Assembly (NCBI RefSeq): GCF_008014745.1
Contig: NZ_VPFD01000030.1
Location: forward strand, 1-64,000
Origin: Massilia arenae
GTDB taxonomy: Bacteria > Pseudomonadota > Gammaproteobacteria > Burkholderiales > Burkholderiaceae_D
DNA: 64,000 bases
Direction: 5' to 3'
Made by a program: the position numbers and the translations under genes. Numbering within the stretch: position 1 is the first letter of the stretch; every line of letters starts with the position of its first letter. Shown here in pieces: positions 14,582 to 22,800 of the stretch. The notes under the pieces are model-generated. The model saw only the letters and a list, made by a program, of their open reading frames with translations. It was not told the origin of the DNA and did not search any database.

Positions 14582-16780
14582 ATGAAATTCACCAAACCAG
14601 AAACCACCAATCCGATCGACCAGATGAAGGTCGTCGGCAAGCCGCTGGATCGCATCGACGGCCCGCAGAAGACCACCGGCTCCGCCCCTTACGCCTACGA
14701 GCAGCATGCGGCAGCGCCGAATGCTGCCTACGGCTACGTCATCGGCGCCGCGATCGCCAAGGGCCGCATCGTGTCGATCGACACCGCCGCGGCGCGCCGC
14801 GCGCCGGGTGTGATCGCCGTCGTCACCTACGAAAACGCCGGCAAGCTGGGCAAGGGCAACTTCAATACCGCCCACCTGCTGGCCGGCCCGGAAGTGCAGC
14901 ACTACCACCAGGCGGTCGGCGTCGTCGTGGCCGAGACCTTCGAGCAGGCGCGCGCCGCGTCGTCGCTGGTGAAGGTCGAGTACGCGAAGGCAAACGGCTC
15001 ATACGACCTGGCCGCGGCGATGAACGCGGCGGTCACGCCCAAGACCGGCGATGCCGAGTCGAAGGTCGGCGATTTCGACGGCGCCTTCGCCGGCGCGCCG
15101 GTCAAGCTGGACGCCACCTACACCACGCCCGACCAGTCGCACGCGATGATGGAGCCGCATGCCTCGATCGCTTCGTGGGATGGCGACAAGGTGACCGTCT
15201 GGACCTCGAACCAGATGATCGACTGGGGCAAGCAAGACCTGGCCAAGACGCTCGGCATCCCGGCCGGGAACGTGCGCCTGGTCTCGCCCTATATCGGCGG
15301 CGGCTTCGGCGGCAAGCTGTTCCTGCGCTCCGAGGCGGTGCTGGCGGCGCTCGGCGCCCGCGCGGCCAAGCGTCCGGTCAAGGTCGCGCTGCAGCGCGCG
15401 CTGATGATCAATAACACCACCCACCGTCCGGCCACGATCCAGCGCATCCGCATCGGCGCCACGCGCGAAGGCCGCATCAACGCCATCGCCCACGAAAGCT
15501 GGTCGGGCGATCTGCCGGGCGGCGGACCGGAAACCGCGGTCCAGCAGACCCGCTTTCTGTACGCGGGCGGTCATCGCCTGACGCGCCTGCAACTGGCCAC
15601 GCTCGACCTGCCCGAGGGGAATGCGATGCGCGCGCCGGGCGAGGCGCCGGGCATGATGGCGCTCGAGGTGGCGATGGACGAGATGGCCGAGAAGCTCAAG
15701 ATGGACCCGGTCACCTTCCGCGTCGTCAACGACACCACGGTCGATCCCGAAAAGCCGGGCCGCAAGTTCTCGCAGCGTCGCTATGTGCAGTGCCTGCGCC
15801 AGGGCGCCGAACGCTTCGGCTGGGATAAACGGCAGGCCAAGCCCGGCCAGGTGCGCGAGGGCCAGTGGCTGGTCGGCATGGGCATGGCCTCGGCCTTCCG
15901 CAACAATATGAACCTGAAGTCGGCCGCGCGCGTGCGCCTGGAAAGCGACGGCAAGGTGACGGTCGAAACCGATATGACCGATATCGGCACCGGCAGCTAC
16001 ACCATCATCGCGCAGACTGCGGCCGAGATGCTCGGCCTGCCGGTCGAGCGCATCAACGTGCGCCTGGGCGACTCGGATTATCCGGTGTCGGCCGGTTCGG
16101 GCGGCCAGTGGGGCGCCAACAGCGCCACCGCCGGCGTCTACGCGGCCTGCGTCAAGCTGCGCGAGCAGATCGCGCAGAAGGCGGGGCTGGATGCGGCCAA
16201 GGCCGAATTCCTTGACGGCGCCGTGCGCGCTGGCGGGCGTTCGGTGCCATTGACCGAGGTGGCCAAGGGCGGCGCGATCGTGGCCGAGGACACGATGGAA
16301 TACGGCGACCTGGAAAAGAAGATGCAGCAGTCGACCTTCGGCGCCCATTTCGTCGAGGTCGCGGTGGACGTCGCCACGGCCGAGGTGCGCGTGCGGCGCA
16401 TGCTGTCGGTGTGCGCGGCGGGCCGCATCCTGAATCCGAAGTCGGCGCGCAGCCAAGTGATCGGTGCGATGACGATGGGCGTGGGTGGCGCGCTGATGGA
16501 ACACCTGGCCGTCGACAAGCGCCACGGCTTCTTCGTCAACCACGACCTGGCCAGCTACGAGGTGCCGGTGCACGCCGACATCCCGCACCAGGAGGTGATC
16601 TTCATCGACGAGACCGACCCGACCACGTCACCGATGAAGGCCAAGGGCATTGGTGAACTGGGCCTGTGCGGCGTCGGCGCGGCGGTGGCGAACGCGATCT
16701 ACAACGCCACCGGGGTGCGCGTGCGCGACTATCCGGTCACGCTCGACAAGATGCTGGAGAAGATGCCGTCGCTGGCCTAA
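14582..16780 (+). CDS. paoC: PaoC-type molybdenum-cofactor subunit of aldehyde oxidoreductase (copy 2)
   Basis: A 732-residue catalytic subunit, identical in length to E. coli PaoC. The Mo-domain motifs are YIGGGFGGKLFLR, MRAPGEAPGM, MTDIGTGSYTII and GSGGQWGANSATAG. The catalytic base Glu692 is in KAKGIGELGLCGVG, the same number as in E. coli PaoC. The motif differences from copy 1 (MRAPFEHPA, GHEMGQGM, GSWGTAS) lie around the substrate channel, so the two enzymes probably prefer different aldehydes (inference). It has no signal peptide and would be exported with the Tat-bearing PaoA. The operon ends here, 45 bp before a REP-like repeat; no XdhC-type chaperone follows. Confidence 0.9.
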   Translation: MKFTKPETTNPIDQMKVVGKPLDRIDGPQKTTGSAPYAYEQHAAAPNAAYGYVIGAAIAKGRIVSIDTAAARRAPGVIAVVTYENAGKLGKGNFNTAHLLAGPEVQHYHQAVGVVVAETFEQARAASSLVKVEYAKANGSYDLAAAMNAAVTPKTGDAESKVGDFDGAFAGAPVKLDATYTTPDQSHAMMEPHASIASWDGDKVTVWTSNQMIDWGKQDLAKTLGIPAGNVRLVSPYIGGGFGGKLFLRSEAVLAALGARAAKRPVKVALQRALMINNTTHRPATIQRIRIGATREGRINAIAHESWSGDLPGGGPETAVQQTRFLYAGGHRLTRLQLATLDLPEGNAMRAPGEAPGMMALEVAMDEMAEKLKMDPVTFRVVNDTTVDPEKPGRKFSQRRYVQCLRQGAERFGWDKRQAKPGQVREGQWLVGMGMASAFRNNMNLKSAARVRLESDGKVTVETDMTDIGTGSYTIIAQTAAEMLGLPVERINVRLGDSDYPVSAGSGGQWGANSATAGVYAACVKLREQIAQKAGLDAAKAEFLDGAVRAGGRSVPLTEVAKGGAIVAEDTMEYGDLEKKMQQSTFGAHFVEVAVDVATAEVRVRRMLSVCAAGRILNPKSARSQVIGAMTMGVGGALMEHLAVDKRHGFFVNHDLASYEVPVHADIPHQEVIFIDETDPTTSPMKAKGIGELGLCGVGAAVANAIYNATGVRVRDYPVTLDKMLEKMPSLA

Positions 16781-16825
16781 TGCCGTTAGGCTAGGCAGAA
16801 GTCTTTTTAAGTTAGCCTAAAAAAA

Positions 16826-16911
16826 GTCGTCCCCACGCAGGTGGGGACCCAATCTTGCAAGCGTTTCGACGACGTATGCAGAACTTGGGTCCCCACCTTC
16901 GTGGGGACGAC
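16826..16911. repeat. REP-like inverted pair downstream of the second aldehyde oxidase operon
   Basis: The first unit, 16826-16855, reads gtcgtccccac gcag gtggggacccaa. The second unit, 16882-16911, is its inverted copy (aacttgggtccccacc ttc gtggggacgac). Each unit is a hairpin by itself and the pair forms a larger one. The same layout, with cgggaac in place of gtgggga, occurs at 86-200. It lies between the convergent paoC and lysR genes and probably serves as a bidirectional terminator or mRNA stabiliser. A further hairpin (ttaggcta/tagcctaa, 16786-16820) precedes it. Confidence 0.6.
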
Positions 16912-16913
16912 GT

Positions 16914-17828
16914 TCATGGGGAGTCGTTACTGCCAGTGGTCTTGAAGCGGATGGCGTCGATCACCAGCATCAGCGCGCGCGAGGAGTGGCGGCGGCTGGG
17001 ATAGAAGGCGTGCAGGGGTTCGAAGGGAACACACCAGTCGTCCATCACGCTCACCAGCCGCCCGGCCTGCAAATGCGGGCCGACCAGGCTCTCGGGCAGG
17101 AAGGCCAGGCCGACGCCGTGCAATGCGGCGTCCAGCATGTGATAGACGTTGGTGAACACCGACTGCCCGCGCACGCGCGCGTCCAGCGGCTGGCCTTCGT
17201 GCGCCAGTTCCCACGCATACAGCCCGCCGCTGCTGGGCAGGCGCAGGGTGATGCAGTTGTGCTTCATGAGGTCCTGCAGCGAAGTGGGCACCGGGCGCCG
17301 CTCGAAATAGGAGGGCGCGCCGACGATCCGCATCGGCACCTCCGCCGTCAGGCGTACGCCAATCATGTCTTTCTCGAGCTGGTCGCCATGGCGCACGCCG
17401 ATGTCGTAGCGTTCGGCGGCGATGTCGATCAGGCGATAATCGGAACTGATCTCGACGTGCAGGTCGGGGTATTGCGGCAGCAGCGGCGCGATGCGCGGCC
17501 ACAGGATCGTGTCGATCACGTGGTCGATCGCGGTGATGCGGATGGTGCCGGCCGGCTTGTCGCCCAGGTCGCTGACGGCCGTGATCTCGGCCTCGATTTC
17601 TTCCAGCCGCGGTCCCACGTTCTGCAACAGGCGCTCGCCGGCTTCGGTCGGCGACACGCTGCGGGTGGTGCGCGTGAGCAGGCGCACGCCCAGGCGCGCT
17701 TCCAGCGAGCGCACGATGTGGCTGAGCGCCGACTGGGTCATGCCGAGTTTCGCCGCAGCGCGCGTGAAACTGCGCTCGCGGGCGACGGCGAGAAAGACGA
17801 GAATATCGTTGATGTTGTCACGGGCCAT
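16914..17828 (-). CDS. LysR-family transcriptional regulator
   Basis: A 304-residue LysR regulator. The winged helix-turn-helix covers residues 1-62 (FLAVARERSFTRAAAKLGMTQSALSHIVRSLEARLGVRLLTR). The substrate-binding domain covers about 90-295 and contains RYDIGVRHGDQLEKDMIGVRL and GVGLAFLPESLV, features of the CrgA/DmlR-like subgroup. The start at 17828 (MARDNINDI) is chosen; an ATG at 17852 would add eight residues without family support. Its stop touches the REP-like pair. No divergent target lies next to it: the upstream small gene runs in the same direction, so the target is unknown. Control of the neighbouring aldehyde oxidase is only a guess. Confidence 0.85.
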   Translation of the reverse strand: MARDNINDILVFLAVARERSFTRAAAKLGMTQSALSHIVRSLEARLGVRLLTRTTRSVSPTEAGERLLQNVGPRLEEIEAEITAVSDLGDKPAGTIRITAIDHVIDTILWPRIAPLLPQYPDLHVEISSDYRLIDIAAERYDIGVRHGDQLEKDMIGVRLTAEVPMRIVGAPSYFERRPVPTSLQDLMKHNCITLRLPSSGGLYAWELAHEGQPLDARVRGQSVFTNVYHMLDAALHGVGLAFLPESLVGPHLQAGRLVSVMDDWCVPFEPLHAFYPSRRHSSRALMLVIDAIRFKTTGSNDSP

Positions 17829-17878
17829 TGATTGATGATACAGGAACATCAAACAGGCCGTGCATCAATGATTATTTT

Positions 17879-18178
17879 TCATGGATTCGTGCTTTTGAGC
17901 CAATCGCGGCCCTTCGCGTCCAGCGCGGCATCGATGACATCCTGCGGCAGGCTGTAGACCGTGGCCCAGGTGGCGCGGCCGTCGGCGGCATTGGACGGGA
18001 AGCTCGTGGTGTCGATCGGCCAGTGGTATTTGCGCTTAAGCGCGCGGACGATGGCGGCCAGGGTCACGCGGCCGCGCAGCGGTTCGGCGCCAGCCTGGTC
18101 GGCGCCCGACAGCAGGACGGCCAGCACGGCGCCGCGTGCGGTGCGTGGGCCAGGGAAGATGGGATTTTTGCGCGGCAT
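17879..18178 (-). CDS. Small conserved-looking protein with possible winged-helix fold
   Basis: A 99-residue protein with a basic N-terminus (MPRKNPIFPG). A segment RGRVTLAAIVRALKRKYHWPIDTT is followed by DGRATWATVYSLPQDVIDAALDAKGRDWL. The order helix, helix, W-P-I-D, then a Gly-Arg turn and Y-x-L-P strand resembles winged-helix domains seen in phage-derived proteins, but identity is not certain. No signal peptide or membrane segment is present. It is in the same orientation as the LysR gene, 50 bp upstream of it, so it may be co-transcribed. It is divergent from the membrane protein at 18324. Confidence 0.5.
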   Translation of the reverse strand: MPRKNPIFPGPRTARGAVLAVLLSGADQAGAEPLRGRVTLAAIVRALKRKYHWPIDTTSFPSNAADGRATWATVYSLPQDVIDAALDAKGRDWLKSTNP

Positions 18179-18323
18179 GCGCGGATTCTACCCGGCGGCG
18201 GCGAATTTCGCGCCGCGCACATGCGTTTCGCGCCGCGGCGGAGGCGCTTCGTCGCATCGTCGCATGGCCCGGGCGGCGGGCCGACATACTGGCGCCACTT
18301 CCAACCACTTGCCGGAGCCCGCC

Positions 18324-18839
18324 ATGCTGATCCAGATCCTGAGCCATACCCCTCTCTACGTCTGGGCCATCCTCGCCTTCCTCGTGTGGCGCGGCGTCGC
18401 CGAACTGCGCGAGCGCGAGATTGCCATGCCCCGCATGTTCGTGCTGCCGCTGGTGATGCTGATCCTGTCCCTGCACGATATCGCGCGCAAGTTCGGTTTC
18501 GACGCGACTGCGTTCATCGCATGGACGGCGGCTTTTGCCGCGGCGGCGCTGCTGGCCTGGCGCTTCGGCCGCGTGCGCGTGGCGCCAGGCAGTGCGCTGG
18601 GCCGGGTGCGCGTGGCCGGCAGCGTCGTCCCGCTGGTGTTGATGCTGTCGATCTTCACGCTCAAGTACCTGACTTCGGTGCTGCTGGCCGTACGCCCGGA
18701 CCTGGCGGGCCAGCCGACGGTGGCGGCCGGGGTGTGCGCCATGTTCGGCGTCTTCAACGGCTACTTCCTGGGCCGCCTGCTGCGCGACATCGGGTTCGAC
18801 GCTCGCGCCTGCGTCAACCGCCGTGCGGCAGGTTCCTGA
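18324..18839 (+). CDS. DUF6622-like integral membrane protein
   Basis: A 171-residue protein with about five hydrophobic helices. It starts MLIQILSHTPLYVWAILAFLVWRG, followed by a charged turn ELREREIAMPRMFVLPL. The pattern of opening helix, R-G-x-x-x-x-x-R-E, and later FTLKYLTSVLLA fits small membrane proteins described as DUF6622 in related proteobacteria, whose function is not known. The start at 18324 follows gccggagcccgcc; a longer in-frame extension upstream reads as unlikely coding sequence. The last 26 bp overlap the 3' end of the convergent secreted-protein gene. Confidence 0.65.
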   Translation: MLIQILSHTPLYVWAILAFLVWRGVAELREREIAMPRMFVLPLVMLILSLHDIARKFGFDATAFIAWTAAFAAAALLAWRFGRVRVAPGSALGRVRVAGSVVPLVLMLSIFTLKYLTSVLLAVRPDLAGQPTVAAGVCAMFGVFNGYFLGRLLRDIGFDARACVNRRAAGS

Positions 18840-19830
18840 CGCAGCCTTCCAGTGCGGCGCGGGTCAGGAACACGCTCGGGATGCCCTGGGCGAAGCTGCC
18901 CACTTCATACGGGTCCCAGTGGAATTCGATGCCGGTCGGCGTCGGGATGAACTTCGGTTCCTTGAATACGTCCAGCGTCCCTTGTTCGGCCCACGACAAT
19001 CCTTGCGCGGCCAGCCTGGCCACGAGCGTGGCCGAGACCTTGTCACGACAGGCCGTGCCGGCATCGACGAAGCCCGTGAAACGGGTATGCACGGCCTTGC
19101 CGCCGCCAAGCGCATAGTGGCGCATCGATGAAGCGTAGTTGCCGTGGGCGGCGCCATAGCCGAAGGTCCAGGCGCTGGCGTCGAGCGACAGCTGGCCCTT
19201 CGAATGCCAGCGCACCAGGATCTTGTTGGTGCATTCGGTATCCGCATCGCAGCGGCCGGCCATATCGCGCACCCAAGTGTCCAGCACCTCATCCCCGAAC
19301 ACCGGGAACACGGCGGAAAACACGAATGGCTGGTCCGAACCCTCGGCCTGCGCCTGCGGCGACGGCCGGGTGACCGCGACCGCGTGGTACGCCACGATGC
19401 GCTTCAACGAAAATGCCAAGGTCTTGGCCGGATCTTCCTGCCGCCATCTACCCTTGCCGCCGCGCCGGTCGGCATCGAGATTGACCGCAAACCGCTCCGG
19501 CCCTTGGGCGCCGGAGTCGAGAAGGGGCGCCAGGGTCGTCACGCCGACCGGCGCCTCCAGCACTGCCAGGCTGCGGGCCTTGCCCGTGTAGTCGCGCGGA
19601 AACCAGTAGGCGCTGTCCATGATCTTCGCCGCGTCACCCGGCAGGCCGCCAGGCGCCGGGTAGGCCAGCGCGACCTGGAACGGCCTGCCGTCCGGGAAGC
19701 GGCCTTCGTACAGGCCGCCGGCCTCCCATTCGATCCGCTCCGGCGCCTGCAGCAGGTCGCCATGGTCTTGCGCCGTGGCCGGGCCGGTGAGCGCCAGCAG
19801 CGCAGGGACGAGGCAGGCGGCCGCTCTCAA
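18814..19830 (-). CDS. Secreted DUF3298-like protein
   Basis: A 338-residue protein with a cleavable signal peptide (MRAAACLVPALLALTGPATAQ, cleavage after TAQ). The C-terminal part contains KFIPTPTGIEFHWDPYEVG and SFAQGIPSVFLTRAALEGCV, which is the pattern of the DUF3298/RsiV C-terminal domain (dG-f-f-pYe-g-A-G). Members are periplasmic or cell-surface; in RsiV the domain binds lysozyme, but that cannot be assumed here. Cys residues at CDADTECTN and CRDK suggest disulfides. It is followed 12 bp upstream on the same strand by tamB, so it may be the last gene of the tamA-tamB transcript. Confidence 0.7.
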   Translation of the reverse strand: MRAAACLVPALLALTGPATAQDHGDLLQAPERIEWEAGGLYEGRFPDGRPFQVALAYPAPGGLPGDAAKIMDSAYWFPRDYTGKARSLAVLEAPVGVTTLAPLLDSGAQGPERFAVNLDADRRGGKGRWRQEDPAKTLAFSLKRIVAYHAVAVTRPSPQAQAEGSDQPFVFSAVFPVFGDEVLDTWVRDMAGRCDADTECTNKILVRWHSKGQLSLDASAWTFGYGAAHGNYASSMRHYALGGGKAVHTRFTGFVDAGTACRDKVSATLVARLAAQGLSWAEQGTLDVFKEPKFIPTPTGIEFHWDPYEVGSFAQGIPSVFLTRAALEGCVRNLPHGG

Positions 19831-19842
19831 TCCCGCGCGTCC

Positions 19843-22800
19843 TTAGTCGAAGGCCCAGGAATACAGCACGTCGAGCGCGCTATTGGTCCCGGTCTGGAAC
19901 TGCAGCGCGATGCGCGGCGTGAGCTTGTAGCGCAGGCGCACCAGGCTCGAGGCGGTGCTGGTGCCCTGCTCGAAGCTCAGGTAGGCGCGCGACGAGATGC
20001 GCTTGCCGACCGTGACCACGGTGCTTTCCAGGCCCGACGAATCGCCGCCGCCCGCGCCCTGCTTGAGCCCCAGTTCATCCACGCCCAGCGAGTTGGCGAT
20101 CTTGGACTGGATGCCGCCGGTGCCACCGCTGCCGCCCAGCAGGGCGCTGGCGGCTGCCGTCAGCACGCCCTTCTGGTCGCCGCTGGCCGCTTCCATGCTG
20201 TGACCCAGCACCAGCCAGGACAGCTTGTCGCTGTCCGACACGTTCGGCGTCGATACCAGGCGCGCGGTAGGCGACTGCGCGGTGCCGCGCACCTGCACGC
20301 CCGCTTCGACATTGGTTTCCGAGAGCTGTTCGCCTTCGGGGCGCTTACGCACCGCCAGGATGTCGAGCGACGGGTTGTCGTAAGGACCGCTGAAGGTCAG
20401 CACCGCGCGCTCGATCGACAGGTTCTGGCCATAGGCGGCGTAGGTGCCATTGACAGCCCGAATTGTTCCATTAATGCGCGGCTGGCCGGCGCCCGTCATG
20501 CGCACCCGCGCATTGCCGGCCAGGTAGGCGTCGATGCCCATCGCGCGCACGTGGAAGTCGTCGCCCAGATCGGCCGCGAGGTCGACCGTGAGCGGCACTT
20601 CTTTTTCCTTGGTAGTCGGCGTTTTCTTCTCGGCGCCGCGGCCCAGCACGATCACGTCGTCCGAAATGGTCGGCGTGCCTTGCGGCGCGAATTCGATCAG
20701 CGCGCGGTCGGCGCGGAATTTACCTTCCAGCGCGAAGCGGCTGGCGTCGCGCACCAGCGAAGCCTGGCCGCTGAGGATCACGGTGCGGTCGGGGCGTGAG
20801 AGCGCTTCGAGCTTCTGCATGTTCAGGCGCAGGTCCATGGTCGGCGCGCCGTCGGCGAAGCGCACGAAGCCGCTGGCGGCGGCGCTGCCCTGGCGGCCCT
20901 GGAAGGTCAGGCGTTCGACCCGCAGCTGGTCGCCGCCGAGCTGGGCGCGCAATTCGCCGTTCTGCAGGCGCACGCCCTGTTCGGCCCAGCGCACCGCCAG
21001 CTTGTCGCCATCGAGGTTGCCGTTCAGGCTAGGGCTGCCGATGGTGCCGCTGCCCGTCATGGCCAGGCGCAGCGCGCCGTCGAGTTCCAGTCCCGGCTGG
21101 CCGGCCAGCGAGGCCAGCCAGGCGATCGACGGGATGTCGGCATTGGCCGTCATGCGCAGCGGGCTGTCGCGCTCGAGGCGGCCGTTCAGCATCTGGGCAT
21201 TCGCCTCGACTTTCGCCACCCCGGTGCGGGCGCCGTCGAAGTCCAGGTTCACACGCAGGCTGCTGCCGACCACTTCGGCCGACGCTTCCAGCCGGCGCAG
21301 GCCGAGCGGCACCGGCGTGTCGCCGCCGACGATGGCGTCGCCGGATTCGCGGAACACGCGCACGTTACCGGCCAGCGAAGGCGCGGCGCCGTTGGCGACA
21401 GGCGCGCGCATGTCCACGACCCAAGCCGCGCCCAGGGTCAGGTCGCCGCGCGCATTGTCGGCCAGGGCCGGCGAGAACTGCGCGAGATAGGTGAGCGGCA
21501 CCTTGTCGGCGTGGCCGCGGCTACTCCAGCGCGGGCCATCCTTGGTGAGCGTGTCGACCGTGATGCTGCCGTTCGGCAGCGCAATCACGGCGCCGTTGAA
21601 GGCGATGCGTTCCGGGCTGGCCAGGCCTTTCATGCCGGAGCCCGGCGCGCCGGCGATCGTAACCGGCACCGGGTTCTGCAGGCGCATGGCGTAGCGGCCG
21701 CGATTTTGCAGCGCGGCCAGGGTGCCGCTCCAGGTGTCGCGATTGAAGCCGCCGCGGATTTCGGTGTTGGCGTCGAAGGCGTCGCCCAGTGCCGACAGTT
21801 TGACGGTGTGTTGGCCGCGCGTGCCCTCGGTTTGCAGGCGCACCGACGCCACACGCGTCTCGCCGCTGGCGTAGTCGAGCACCTCCACGTTGCTGACCAG
21901 CGGATCGGCCGCGCCACGGCCCGAACCCAGGTTGGCGCTGGCGCGCAGCGAGCGCACATTGTGCGTGCCCAGTGCCTTGAGGTTCTGGCCTTCGATCGTG
22001 GCGGTCAGCGAAGGCGTGTCCATGGTGCCGGACAACACGCCCGAGCCGCGCAGCACGCCGCCGAACTCGGGGCCGAGCGCCGCCAGTTGCGGCGCGTCGA
22101 TCTTCCAGTTGAGCGCATCGCGTGCGAGACCGAAGGCGCCGTTGGCGGCGATGACGTTCGGGCCGATGCGCAGGTCGACGTCGGCATTGGACACATGGCG
22201 ACGGTCGGCCGTCAGGCGCGCATGGCCGCGCAGCGGCGAGTTGGCCAGGGTCGAATCGTCGGCCAGTTTAAAATCGAGCGCGCCGCGCCAGTCGGCGCCG
22301 GCGCGACCGCTGCCGCTGAAGGTCGAATTGATGTTGCCGGCCAGCGGAGAGCCGAAGGCCGCCGGGTTGAAGCGCTGGGTGCTGCCGCTGGCCTTGACTT
22401 CCACCGCGCGCGCGCCCTCGGCGCCGCCAAGCCAGGCTTCGCCGCTGGCGCGCAGCACGCCGCTGCCGGTCTTGCGCTGGGCCGCAACCCAGCCCAGGTC
22501 TTGCGCGTTGACCTCGAAGGTGGTGCGCGGCGCTTCCATGGTGCCGCTGACGACGCCGTTGGCGGTGAGCGCGCCATACAGGTCGCTGCGCACCGCCGCC
22601 AGCTGGCGGCCGTCGAGGCGCCAGTTGAGGCGGTCGCCGGCGCCGCCGAAGGCGCCCTTCAGATCGACCTTGTTCTGGCCCAGCGCCAGGTTGGCGTCGA
22701 TGCCGCTGATGCGTTTTGCGTCCGCGCTCAGCTTGCCGCTGCCGGACAGCGCCTGGTTCATCAGGCGGCTCTGGCGCACGGCGAAGTCGGCGTCGACCTT

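Noticed and set aside
16786..16820. ttaggcta/tagcctaa hairpin after the second paoC as a terminator
   Set aside because: The stem is followed by an A run on the plus strand and no T run on the minus strand. The REP-like pair next to it is the better candidate for transcript end.
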